Part shown: piece after piece, positions 1-8,221 of the stretch
Layout: each line of letters begins with the position of its first letter
How positions within the stretch are numbered: the stretch's first letter is position 1
Assembly (NCBI GenBank): GCA_003510135.1
Contig: DOKY01000016.1
Location: forward strand, 1 to 61,039
Origin: Pseudothermotoga sp.
Lineage (GTDB): Bacteria > Thermotogota > Thermotogae > Thermotogales > DSM-5069
Reading direction: 5' to 3'
DNA: 61,039 nt
Position numbers and translations under genes: made by a program
Notes under the pieces: model-generated
Told to the model about the DNA's origin: nothing
The model's input: only the letters and a program-made list of their open reading frames with translations
Databases searched by the model: none

Positions 1-17
1 CGACGCTCTTCCGATCT
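1..17 (+). other. Residual Illumina adapter at contig end
   Basis: The first 17 bases, CGACGCTCTTCCGATCT, match exactly the 3' end of the standard Illumina TruSeq read 1 adapter. They are almost surely not genomic. Genome sequence probably begins near base 18. The stretch from 18 to 152, downstream of gnd, shows no gene I can support. Confidence 0.93.
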
Positions 18-152
18 GGCTTTGCTCACGACTTACTTTCCCTTCTGTTGTACATTACCATCATTAGAAAAACTGCAATATATCTAACGAAAAAGCAGCC
101 TTTCATCCCACCCTTGAAAGAGTACACTTTCACGGCGGGCTGTCGTAAACAT

Positions 153-1556
153 TCAATCGAGCGGCTGCCACTCCACATGGAACGTTCCAGGTTTATCGAT
201 TCTTTCAAAGGTGTGAGCACCAAAGAAATCCCTCTGAGCCTGTATGAGGTTCGCAGGTAAATTATCTGCTGTGAGACTGAAAAGATAGTCCAGACAGCCA
301 TTGATTGCAGGTGAAGGTATCGCGAGTGATCGTGCAAAGTTGCTCACCCTAACGGCAGAATCGAGTCTTTCCTTGACAAAGTTTCGAGCCTTCTCATTGT
401 TCAAGAAGGTCACGTTGTCTCGCGAGCTCTTCAACAGCTCCATCAAAAAATCGAGCATCTTCGACCTGATGATGCATCCACCTTTCCAGATGCGCAGGAT
501 TTCAAGCAAGTTGACACCATAGTTGAACGTTTTGGATGCTTCGTGGATCAACCAAATGCCCTGCGAGTACGAAAGAAAGTATGCCAGCGACAGCGCTTTT
601 TCCAACTCATCTATGGTGACGGTCTCAGATGGAGTCGAATTTTTGTGGTATAGCTTCGCCAACCTTCGCCTTTCGTCTTTGTAGTATGACACAACACGTG
701 CAAAAACTGAGGCGGCCATCGAGAACACCGGTACCCCGAGGTCGAGCGCTGCCTGAGTGGACCACTTACCTGTGCCCTTCTGCTCGGCTTTGTCGAGTAT
801 GAGCTCCACGAGTGGTTTTTCTGTCTCTTCATCTTTTCGTCGCATGATCTTGTAAGATATCTCCATCAGGAACGATGACAATTCGCCCTTGTTCCACTTC
901 TCGAAGATGGAGCCAATCTGTTCAGTAGAAAAGTTCAGACCTTTCCTCATCAAGTCGTAAATTTCCGCAATGCTCTGCATGATGCTGTACTCGATGCCGT
1001 TGTGTACCATCTTCACGAAATGTCCCGCAGAACCATCGCCAACGTAGGTACAACAAGGTCCATCCTCCGTCCTGGCAGCTATGTCCATCAAAACGTTTTC
1101 GATCAAGGCGTAAGCGTGCTTCGTTCCCCCAGGCATCAACGATGGACCGTGCAAAGCGCCGTATTCTCCTCCCGATACGCCCATGCCCAGATAGAGAATT
1201 CCTTCCTTCGCGAGCTCTTTCAGCCTCCTGTCCGTATCTGCGTAGTGTGAGTTTCCTCCATCTATAATGAGATCTCCTCGCTCCAGGTTCGCCAGCAGCT
1301 CGCTGATCATGTCATCAACAGGTTTCCCAGCCTTGACCATGAGTATTATCTTCCTCGGCTTTGACAGGTTGTTCACGAAATCCTCAATGCTGTAAGCAGG
1401 TACTATCTTCTCAGACTTGACCCTCTCTTCGATAAACTTCTTCGTCCTCTCAGCGGTTCGATTGTAGACCGCCACCGTGTAACCTTTCCGCGCGATGTTC
1501 AGAGCCAGGTTCTGCCCCATCGCTGCGAGACCAATAAGTCCGACGTCGGCTTTCAC
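153..1556 (-). CDS. gnd: 6-phosphogluconate dehydrogenase, decarboxylating
   Basis: This 467-residue cytosolic enzyme oxidises 6-phosphogluconate to ribulose 5-phosphate and CO2 with reduction of NAD(P)+. The N-terminal Rossmann fold opens with GLIGLAAMGQNLALNIARKG (residues 7-26), and the family substrate loop GVSGGEYGALHGPSLMPGG is intact. The length is the usual one for the dimeric long form. The start is GTG with GGGAGGT nine bases upstream. It is the last gene of the leftward run, 53 bases after the ABC ATPase gene. In that setting it probably burns gluconate made at the end of the inositol/hexuronate route rather than serving a full oxidative pentose phosphate branch, since no glucose-6-phosphate dehydrogenase gene is here. 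That role is inference; the enzyme identity is secure. Confidence 0.95.
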   Translation of the reverse strand: MKADVGLIGLAAMGQNLALNIARKGYTVAVYNRTAERTKKFIEERVKSEKIVPAYSIEDFVNNLSKPRKIILMVKAGKPVDDMISELLANLERGDLIIDGGNSHYADTDRRLKELAKEGILYLGMGVSGGEYGALHGPSLMPGGTKHAYALIENVLMDIAARTEDGPCCTYVGDGSAGHFVKMVHNGIEYSIMQSIAEIYDLMRKGLNFSTEQIGSIFEKWNKGELSSFLMEISYKIMRRKDEETEKPLVELILDKAEQKGTGKWSTQAALDLGVPVFSMAASVFARVVSYYKDERRRLAKLYHKNSTPSETVTIDELEKALSLAYFLSYSQGIWLIHEASKTFNYGVNLLEILRIWKGGCIIRSKMLDFLMELLKSSRDNVTFLNNEKARNFVKERLDSAVRVSNFARSLAIPSPAINGCLDYLFSLTADNLPANLIQAQRDFFGAHTFERIDKPGTFHVEWQPLD

Positions 1557-1609
1557 TGCGTTCGACCTCCCTCTGCTTTTTTCTCCAAAGACAATGATAC
1601 ATCAACGGC

Positions 1610-2638
1610 TCAGGCGTACAGGAAGTAACTGCCTTCCTTCACGAGGACCTGCACCGGTTCGTTCAACTGAAAGTCCTCCTCACTGTTTATGAAAATGTTG
1701 TCGTCGAGCTCCTGCAGTTTCACCTCGTAACGCGTCTTCGCACCAAGATAGAGCCTGCCAACTATGACCCCGTTTAACAGCAGGTCATGCGGCGTCTTCT
1801 CGATCGAAGCGTTATAACGACTCAGAACAGCTTCCTCCGCCCTTATGACCAAGCTGAGCTCTTCTGCACCTTCGGGGACAGCTATACCCAGTTTTCTGAC
1901 TGCTTCAGGTCTGGCACGAACAACACAGTTCACACCGACGAAATCGGCCACGAAAAGGTTCACTGGCTTTCGGTATATTTCACGCGGTTCACCCACCTGA
2001 AGTATCTTGCCGTTGCTCATCACGGCTATTCTGTCGGCTATGCTCAACGCTTCTTCCTGATCGTGTGTCACGTAAAGCGTGGCGATATTGAGTTTCTTCA
2101 GCATGCTTCTCAGCTCGAAACGGATTCGCATCCTTATCTTCGCATCGAGATTCGACAGAGGTTCGTCCAGCAAGAGCAGGTCCGGTTCGACAACGATCGC
2201 TCTGGCGAGTGCCACTCTCTGCTGTTGTCCACCAGACAACTGGCTCGGCTTTCTGTTCGCCAGATGTCCTATATCAAGAAAGTTCAGGACCCATTCAACT
2301 TTTTCTCTAATCTTCTCTTTGCTCAGCTTTCTCACCTTCAAACCATAAGCGACGTTTTCGAAAACAGTCATGTGTGGCCACAGGGCGTAGTTCTGGAAAA
2401 ACATGGCAACGTTTCGCTTTTCCGGGGGCAGATCAGTCACATCACGTCCTCTTATGTAGATCTTCCCACCATCCAGCTGTACAAAACCCGCGACGGATCT
2501 CAATAACGTAGTCTTTCCAGAACCGCTCGGTCCGATCACCGCGAGCAGTTCTCCTTCCTCGATCTCCACCGAGACGTCATCCAGAGCTTTCACATCGCCA
2601 TAGTACTTCTTCAAACCCTCGGTTTTCAGCACTACCAT
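1610..2638 (-). CDS. ABC sugar importer ATPase (InoK-like)
   Basis: This is the ATP-binding subunit (342 residues) of a CUT1/PotA-type importer. Walker A GPSGSGKTT, signature LSGGQQQR, Walker B LLLLDEP and the H-loop THDQEEA are all present. A C-terminal TOBE-like regulatory region follows residue 235. The ATG at 2638 has GGGGGA eight bases upstream, so I prefer it to the TTG 15 bases earlier, which lies before the stop of the preceding gene. It closes the set of solute-binding protein and two permeases upstream. The gene order after iolO (binding protein, permease, permease, ATPase) is the order I recall for the Thermotoga maritima inositol importer InoEFGK. Inositol is therefore the best substrate guess, but the sequence alone does not prove it. 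Confidence 0.85.
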   Translation of the reverse strand: MVVLKTEGLKKYYGDVKALDDVSVEIEEGELLAVIGPSGSGKTTLLRSVAGFVQLDGGKIYIRGRDVTDLPPEKRNVAMFFQNYALWPHMTVFENVAYGLKVRKLSKEKIREKVEWVLNFLDIGHLANRKPSQLSGGQQQRVALARAIVVEPDLLLLDEPLSNLDAKIRMRIRFELRSMLKKLNIATLYVTHDQEEALSIADRIAVMSNGKILQVGEPREIYRKPVNLFVADFVGVNCVVRARPEAVRKLGIAVPEGAEELSLVIRAEEAVLSRYNASIEKTPHDLLLNGVIVGRLYLGAKTRYEVKLQELDDNIFINSEEDFQLNEPVQVLVKEGSYFLYA

Positions 2639-2642
2639 GATT

Positions 2643-3458
2643 TCATCCCCCAATTCCTGCTATGTATTCAGCTTTTAAGAACCTCTCAATGACAAACATG
2701 AACAGGAGGGACGGTATCATGAGCACGATTGCGATCACGCTCGCGATCTGCATGTTGTAACCGGCACTCGCTGTGTACATGAGCACGGGAGCAGTCTGTA
2801 TGAACGGAGCCCCAATGAAGAACGCCGCGTTGAATTCACCCATTGACCAGAGAAATACGTGTATCGCACCAGCTATGACACCTGGAATTCCTAGGGGAAA
2901 CGTGATCGTCCAGAACACCCGCCATCTGCTCGCGCCGAGGTTTTGTGCGGCCTGTTCCAATTCGAGCGGTATAGATTTGAACGTCGCCGTTATTATCCAC
3001 AGAGAGAAAACCAGCGAGGCCATTGTGTGGGCCATGACGATACCCCACATGTTGCCTCTTAGACCCATCTTTCCAAAGATTCGGGCAAGATTGATGAAAA
3101 CCGGAAGCTGTGGAAAGGCCTGTGGCATAAGAAAGAGAAACAACAAGATGCGTTCTGCGGGCAGTCTGTACCTCGCGAACGCGTAGGCGGCAGGGATAGC
3201 GATCGCTATCGAGAATCCCACAGTGAGCAGCGCGATCTTCAAGCTGAGTATCAACGAGTCGAGCACTCTACCTTGCCTGAACACTTCAGACCAGTAGCGC
3301 AACGTGAGCTCCTGAGGAATTGGGCTTGGCCAATACCAGACTCTCGCAAAGCTCCAGATCGCAATTCCGACGAAAGGACCTACGACGAGCATGAGTATGA
3401 TGAAAACCAGAACAACTTTGAGTGTAAGCTTCAAAATTGAAAACCTTCTCACGCTCAC
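2643..3458 (-). CDS. ABC importer permease, MalG/PotC-type (InoG-like)
   Basis: This integral membrane subunit (271 residues) has about six hydrophobic segments and the cytoplasmic EAA loop near residue 180 (EQAAQNLGASRWRVFWTITF), which docks onto the ATPase. The reading frame is open farther upstream, but I start at the GTG at 3458. It has GAGGGGG nine bases upstream and overlaps the previous stop by four bases (GTGA), the usual spacing in this operon. The mature length then fits the family. It is presumably translationally coupled to the first permease and forms the channel with it. Confidence 0.85.
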   Translation of the reverse strand: MSVRRFSILKLTLKVVLVFIILMLVVGPFVGIAIWSFARVWYWPSPIPQELTLRYWSEVFRQGRVLDSLILSLKIALLTVGFSIAIAIPAAYAFARYRLPAERILLFLFLMPQAFPQLPVFINLARIFGKMGLRGNMWGIVMAHTMASLVFSLWIITATFKSIPLELEQAAQNLGASRWRVFWTITFPLGIPGVIAGAIHVFLWSMGEFNAAFFIGAPFIQTAPVLMYTASAGYNMQIASVIAIVLMIPSLLFMFVIERFLKAEYIAGIGG

Positions 3459-4282
3459 GCCTTGATACCCCCTCGCTCGGCGGCCATGAATTTGAGATAG
3501 TAGATGGCAAACACCATAACGATCAAGTAGGAGATCACGCCCAGCGCGTTCGCGGTTCCCCAGTCGTTGAAATAGTTCACCCTGAACATCATGTTCACAG
3601 TGATCATGTTCGGACTTGCCGGTCCAACCATGATGGGTATGGTCAAACTGCTTATGGTTCTGACAAAGGTGAGGATGAACGCCACCATGATCGAGGGCCT
3701 GCACATGGGAATCAAGACATCGATGATGATCTTCCACTTTGAAGCCCCAACATTCTGTGCCGCTTCAATGTATGCGCTGTCCAGGCTTCTGAAAGCACCA
3801 AGTACGATGAGCGTGGCGTACGGGGTCATGATCCAGACAAAAGCCCACACCAACCCGATCCAGCTTCTCGAGAGACCAGGTAGTTCCTCGATGCGTAGAA
3901 TCCTTGTAAGCAGATTGTTCAACGTCCCATGGGGTGCGAGGAAAACCCTCATAGCGTGTCCCACGATCAGAAAAGGTATGAAGAGAGGAAGCTTGTACAT
4001 CAGCTCAAGAAATTTCCAGTTCCTGAAGCGGAGATAACCTGACACGACGACGCTCGCGAACAGTGTGACCACAGTTGTGACGAAACTTATCAGTACACTG
4101 TAGACGATGTCACGCCAATAAATATCGAAAGCCTTTGCATAGTTTGCCAGACCGTACTTTTCCCCAACTGTGAAACTCGTATAGACCGATAAGATCAGAG
4201 GATAAACGTAGAGTGCTCCCAGGACGATCAGTGCGGGCAAAATGAGCAGAAAACCGACGAAAAGTTCCCTTCTGCGTTTCAT
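3455..4282 (-). CDS. ABC importer permease, MalF/PotB-type (InoF-like)
   Basis: This is the first membrane subunit (275 residues) of the importer. It has six predicted helices beginning with a strong one right after MKRRRELF and an EAA loop around IEAAQNVGASKWKIIIDVLI. The ATG at 4282 has GGAGGT seven bases upstream; another in-frame ATG 15 bases earlier has no ribosome binding site. The gene lies downstream of a hairpin that separates it from the binding-protein gene, which probably lowers its expression relative to that protein. It overlaps the next permease by four bases. Confidence 0.85.
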   Translation of the reverse strand: MKRRRELFVGFLLILPALIVLGALYVYPLILSVYTSFTVGEKYGLANYAKAFDIYWRDIVYSVLISFVTTVVTLFASVVVSGYLRFRNWKFLELMYKLPLFIPFLIVGHAMRVFLAPHGTLNNLLTRILRIEELPGLSRSWIGLVWAFVWIMTPYATLIVLGAFRSLDSAYIEAAQNVGASKWKIIIDVLIPMCRPSIMVAFILTFVRTISSLTIPIMVGPASPNMITVNMMFRVNYFNDWGTANALGVISYLIVMVFAIYYLKFMAAERGGIKA

Positions 4283-4303
4283 GGGCCCAACCTCCATGAA
4301 AAA

Positions 4304-4324
4304 GGCGAGGCACGAAGCCTCGCC
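4304..4324 (-). terminator. Intra-operon hairpin with T-tract after binding-protein gene
   Basis: A perfect 8-bp inverted repeat (GGCGAGGC, loop of five, GCCTCGCC) lies five bases past the stop of the binding-protein gene. On the minus strand it is followed directly by TTTTT. It has the form of a Rho-independent terminator but sits inside an operon, so partial termination or protection of the upstream message is likely. Confidence 0.75.
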
Positions 4325-4329
4325 CCAGG

Positions 4330-5478
4330 TTATTTCTCAACCCATCGTTCATAAGCTTCAAGCATCCTCGTTCTGTAATCGGCTATCGGCATTCGCTTTC
4401 CAAACTTGAGCAGGTCCGCCTCCTTGATGTCCCTGTACAGTCTTTCGAAAACCTCTTTGCCAAGGTGTGGTGAAACGTACTCCACACCGATCGCCGGATA
4501 CCAGTTGAACTTGTCAACAATGTACTTTGCGTGGACAGCCGGAGACGTAACGAACTCTATCAACTTCAGTGCGTAGTCGGCGTTGGCTGCCTTTGTAGGT
4601 ATTGCGAAATACATCGGCTGGCCCGGCATGCCTGGCTCTGGCAGGATCAATCTTATGTTCGGATCCATCCTTCCTTCCCTTATCCATGTGTAGAACATGT
4701 CGACCCACACTGGACCCATCCAGATTTCTCCCCTGTTCAACGCGTCGAGCGTGCCAGCATTTCCTGCTGTCATCGTGACATATTTGTTGAATTCTTTGAG
4801 TTCTGCGTAAATCTGTGGCCAGTCTTCCATGTACTTCTCGTCGAAGGGTCCGTTCATGAGTACATCGGGATTCTTAGACTTCCAGTAAACCCATCCAAAG
4901 ACGAAGGAGACACCTGACATACCGCCCTTGATACCGTTGTAACCGAACTTCTTGGGGTTCTTCTTCACCCACTCGACGAGCTCGGCGTAGCTCTTTGGAG
5001 GATCCTTGACAAACCTCGGGTTGTACGCTATGGCTGTCTGACTGTGGAACATCGGCATGACATAACCGTCAACATTCACGCCGAGTGCGACTTCCGCCGT
5101 TTTCATCGTGACCAGTCTTCTCGTTGTCAAAAAGTCCGTGTACTGCCTTATGAGGCCACGTTCGATTCCCCAGATCGTTCCAGCTTCGTGAATCACGACC
5201 AGGTCGATGGCCCATTTGTCCTTCCCGGAGTCCTTTTCAAGCTGGAGTTGCTGAATAATCTGTTGAGAGCCTGCATCGCCCGGTCCGGTACCAACGACCT
5301 TGACTTTGACGTTCGGGTACAGCTTCTCAAACTCCGGAGCAATCTCGTACTGGAAGAAATCGACCATGTTTTGATCCCCAGCGACCATCATCGTGAGTGT
5401 GACTTTGACCGGAATGTCTGCCTGGGCAAGCAGCAGTGCGGCCACGATCAACAGCACCACGCCGCACAACCTTCTCAT
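4330..5478 (-). CDS. ABC importer solute-binding protein (InoE-like)
   Basis: This exported family 1 binding protein (382 residues) has a signal peptide of about 20 residues (MRRLCGVVLLIVAALLLAQA) and no lipobox cysteine. The mature part shows the two-lobe layout, with EIAPEFEKLYPNVKVKVV near the N-terminus as in iron/polyamine/sugar-type proteins. The ATG has GGGAGGTGA just upstream. The gene follows iolO by 36 bases and precedes two permeases and an ATPase. The context and order match the T. maritima inositol importer as I recall it, so it probably binds myo-inositol or a related cyclitol. The fold class also includes YnjB-like proteins of unknown ligand, so the substrate stays open. Confidence 0.82.
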   Translation of the reverse strand: MRRLCGVVLLIVAALLLAQADIPVKVTLTMMVAGDQNMVDFFQYEIAPEFEKLYPNVKVKVVGTGPGDAGSQQIIQQLQLEKDSGKDKWAIDLVVIHEAGTIWGIERGLIRQYTDFLTTRRLVTMKTAEVALGVNVDGYVMPMFHSQTAIAYNPRFVKDPPKSYAELVEWVKKNPKKFGYNGIKGGMSGVSFVFGWVYWKSKNPDVLMNGPFDEKYMEDWPQIYAELKEFNKYVTMTAGNAGTLDALNRGEIWMGPVWVDMFYTWIREGRMDPNIRLILPEPGMPGQPMYFAIPTKAANADYALKLIEFVTSPAVHAKYIVDKFNWYPAIGVEYVSPHLGKEVFERLYRDIKEADLLKFGKRMPIADYRTRMLEAYERWVEK

Positions 5479-5514
5479 AAGCTCACCTCCCCTCGGAATT
5501 GAACCAACAAAAAT

Positions 5515-6330
5515 TCAAAGTTTCTCCAAAATACTTTGCAAAGTTTTGAAAGCCAGCTTTGCCGAGGCTTCTGATCCTCCCGGCAGTGGTAAACATTCCA
5601 CGGACACAAAACCGTTGTAACCGGTACTGTGGAGCGTTTTGAGTATCGAGGTGAAATTCAAATGCCCCGCACCCGGTGCCCACCTGTTGCTGTCTGCAAC
5701 ATGGAAGTGTTTGATCCACTTTCCACACTTCGTTATGCTTTCTTCGATGCTGGCTTCTTCTATGTTCATGTGGAAAGTGTCTGCTAAGATTCCAACGTTC
5801 TTTCTATTCAACGACTCGAGCACAGACCTCACTTCCTCGAGTGTGTTCAGAAAATCCGTCTCATACCTGTTCAACGGTTCGATCACCAGCTCGACACCCT
5901 TCTTTTCAGCATAATCGGCGAGTTCCTTGAGGCTTTCGACGAACAGTTTGAGCACCTTATCCAGGGCTCGCTTATCCCTCTTTCCACGCACGAGCCCGAT
6001 GATCACCCTGGCTTTGAAAATTGAAGCAAAATCGATGTGGCTCTTCAGTCTTTCCATTGCACGGTTTCGAACGGAAACCTCCTGTGCCGTGATACTCAAA
6101 CCATCCGCAAGATACGCCTGTCCGGTGCCAACTGCAGCAACGGGCATGCGAAGCTCATCGAGCAGTTCCTTCAATTCTTTCACATCCACGGTGCTCGGAT
6201 CCCTTATGGCGATCTCGACCGCATCGTAACCAATCTGCTTCGCCATCATCACCCCCTTCATCAGGTCTCCTTTGAAGGCGAGCGCATCAAAAGCCGCATC
6301 TGAAGTGCTCACAACGAGTGAAAGTTTCAT
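5515..6330 (-). CDS. iolO: 5-keto-L-gluconate epimerase, TIM-barrel (IolO)
   Basis: This is a 271-residue sugar phosphate isomerase/epimerase-family TIM barrel. Visible family features are ELVIEPLNRYETDFLN (metal-binding Glu in strand 5), GILADTFHMNIEE (Asp/His ligands) and a late VSVECLPLPGG with the last acidic ligand. The related T. maritima enzyme IolO converts 5-keto-L-gluconate to D-tagaturonate in the inositol pathway, and iolM, iolN and iolG lie in the same operon. The ORF is open upstream, but the ATG at 6330 overlaps the stop of the HAD gene by four bases (ATGA) and starts at the first beta strand (MKLSLVVS). Specificity rests on context; tagatose 3-epimerase-like activity is the alternative. 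Confidence 0.82.
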   Translation of the reverse strand: MKLSLVVSTSDAAFDALAFKGDLMKGVMMAKQIGYDAVEIAIRDPSTVDVKELKELLDELRMPVAAVGTGQAYLADGLSITAQEVSVRNRAMERLKSHIDFASIFKARVIIGLVRGKRDKRALDKVLKLFVESLKELADYAEKKGVELVIEPLNRYETDFLNTLEEVRSVLESLNRKNVGILADTFHMNIEEASIEESITKCGKWIKHFHVADSNRWAPGAGHLNFTSILKTLHSTGYNGFVSVECLPLPGGSEASAKLAFKTLQSILEKL

Positions 6331-7130
6331 GAGAACACCACCTTCTCGACAAACTTCTCGACGAACTCTTCCAGACCAAGGTATCCGCAGTTCTGCAAAA
6401 GCACCTTTGCGCACTTCTTCACAGTTTCCGGCGCAAAAACAAAACTCACGCCGAGCCCCGCGATTCTTAACATCTCCGAGTCGTTCTCACCGTTGCCAAA
6501 GGCGACAACTTCTTTCAAGTCGATCCGCAAGTACGCGGAAAGCCATTTTACTGCCTCTGCCTTCCCAACACCCGCGGGGAGAACTTCGAGAAGGTCTTCT
6601 TCCGACCTCGTCACGTTCATCTCCAGACTGCGATCGGACTTGAAAAGCAGCTCCAGTCTGTTGAGTTCAGAACTCGGACCTGTGAGGACGAGTTTTGTCA
6701 CTCTCGCAGTGTGCAACTGTGAGAGATCATCAATCGGATGGTAGCTGAGCCCATCTCGAAAGATGTAGCCGGTCGCATGCAGAGAAACGCTCATAGCGTA
6801 AACGTCCTCGTCGATGAAAAAGAAGATAGCAACGTTGTAATTGCTGCATTGCGAAACAACCTTCTCGACCACGTGTGCCGGCAAGAGCTTTGAATACAGA
6901 TAATTCTTAGTCGCTGGATCAAAGATGCGCGCACCGTTAAACAGTATCACTGGCATCGTGATTGAGAGAGCTTCGATGAAATTCACAGCGCTCTTCAACG
7001 AGCGGCCCGTGGCGATCGTACTGCGAATGCCGATGCTTTCAAGTCGTTTGAGCAGTTCGGCTGTTCTCACATCGAGGGTTCCGTCTCTTTCCAGAAGCGT
7101 TCCATCCAGATCGAAGACGAGCAGTTTCAT
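6327..7130 (-). CDS. HAD-superfamily phosphatase, Cof-type
   Basis: This 267-residue cytosolic hydrolase has HAD motif 1 FDLDGTLL (nucleophile Asp7, acid/base Asp9), motif 2 in STIATGR and motif 4 in FGNGENDSEM. A type IIB cap lies between roughly residues 85 and 190. Cof-type enzymes remove phosphate from sugar or polyol phosphates and from flavin or pyridoxal phosphates. It sits between iolO and an importer of the AfuA/FbpA class, with ATGA overlaps on both sides, so it belongs to that operon. Dephosphorylating an imported phosphorylated cyclitol or sugar is an attractive inference without direct proof. Confidence 0.85.
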   Translation of the reverse strand: MKLLVFDLDGTLLERDGTLDVRTAELLKRLESIGIRSTIATGRSLKSAVNFIEALSITMPVILFNGARIFDPATKNYLYSKLLPAHVVEKVVSQCSNYNVAIFFFIDEDVYAMSVSLHATGYIFRDGLSYHPIDDLSQLHTARVTKLVLTGPSSELNRLELLFKSDRSLEMNVTRSEEDLLEVLPAGVGKAEAVKWLSAYLRIDLKEVVAFGNGENDSEMLRIAGLGVSFVFAPETVKKCAKVLLQNCGYLGLEEFVEKFVEKVVFS

Positions 7131-8221
7131 TCTCTCCCCACCAAGGCCATTGAAGACCTTTCGAAGCTGACACCCACGGTTTCGCCAACCTGAGGAACTG
7201 CCCGCACATCGTGACTGTGAATCTCCACACTCACCTGCCCGAGATCTGTCTTGATCTCGAAGTAAAACGTGGAACCCGTATAAACCCTCGTGATCACTTC
7301 TCCACTCAGCAATCCTTCTTTGCTCGCAACAAACCTGCCACCTTCTGGTCTGAGAACCAGTAAAACCTCTTGCCCCGGTACGAAAGCAGCACCCGGTCTG
7401 GTTTCCACATTGATCTTCTTACCGTTTCTCAGTTCAACGAGACATTCATTTTCCCTCTGCTCGATCAGCCTTCCCTCAACGAAGCTTGCTCGGCCGATGA
7501 AGCTGGCCACGAACACATTCGCAGGGAACCTGTAGAGCATCTCGGGAGTATCTGTCTGAACGATCTTGCCATCCTTCATCACAATGACGTGGTCAGAGAG
7601 TGTCATTGCCTCCAGCTGATCGTGTGTGACGTAGATGCTCGTGATCCCAAGGTTCATCTGGATCTTTCTGAGTTCCACCCTCATCTGCTCACGGAGCTTC
7701 GCATCCAGGTTCGACAGGGGCTCATCCAGGAGAAGCACCTTTGGCTCGACGACCAGCGCACGCGCCAGCGCAACCCTCTGTTGCTGACCTCCGGAAAGCT
7801 GACTGGGGTACCTCATCTCCAGACCCACGAGCCCCACTATGGCAAGCACGTTCATCACCTTTTCACGTATGACCTGTCGCTGCATCTTTCGCGCCTTCAA
7901 CCCGTAAGCCACGTTTTCAAACACGTTCAGGTGCGGAAACAAAGCGTAACTCTGAAAAACCATCGCCGTGGGACGACGGTTGGGCGGAAGGTCGTTTACG
8001 ACAACGTTGTCAATGAGTATCTCACCAGAGGTCGGTATTTCAAATCCACCTATCAGCCTCAAAGTCGTGGTCTTTCCACATCCTGAAGGTCCCAAAAGGG
8101 TGACCAGCTTTCCTTTTTCTACGCCAAAACTGATTCCATCCACCGCCCTCACAGTAGAACGAGTGGCAGGATCTTTGAACAGTTTCACCAGGTCTCTGAC
8201 CTCAACATAGTAGTTCCTCAC
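7127..8221 (-). CDS. ABC importer ATPase, FbpC/AfuC-type
   Basis: This ATPase subunit (364 residues) has Walker A GPSGCGKTT, signature LSGGQQQR, Walker B LLLDEPLSNLDAKLR and THDQLEAM, plus a long C-terminal TOBE-like region from about residue 240. The GTG start overlaps the permease stop by four bases and has GGAGGG upstream. It serves the fused permease and the binding protein just upstream. Family members move ferric iron, 2-aminoethylphosphonate, sulfate, thiamine or sugar phosphates, so the sequence alone does not fix the cargo. The sugar-acid context makes a phosphorylated organic compound more likely than iron. Confidence 0.85.
   Translation of the reverse strand: MRNYYVEVRDLVKLFKDPATRSTVRAVDGISFGVEKGKLVTLLGPSGCGKTTTLRLIGGFEIPTSGEILIDNVVVNDLPPNRRPTAMVFQSYALFPHLNVFENVAYGLKARKMQRQVIREKVMNVLAIVGLVGLEMRYPSQLSGGQQQRVALARALVVEPKVLLLDEPLSNLDAKLREQMRVELRKIQMNLGITSIYVTHDQLEAMTLSDHVIVMKDGKIVQTDTPEMLYRFPANVFVASFIGRASFVEGRLIEQRENECLVELRNGKKINVETRPGAAFVPGQEVLLVLRPEGGRFVASKEGLLSGEVITRVYTGSTFYFEIKTDLGQVSVEIHSHDVRAVPQVGETVGVSFERSSMALVGRE

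Noticed and set aside
26..337. A 103-codon minus frame at the left edge
   Set aside because: It overlaps gnd in another frame and ends beside the adapter; there is no homology signal.
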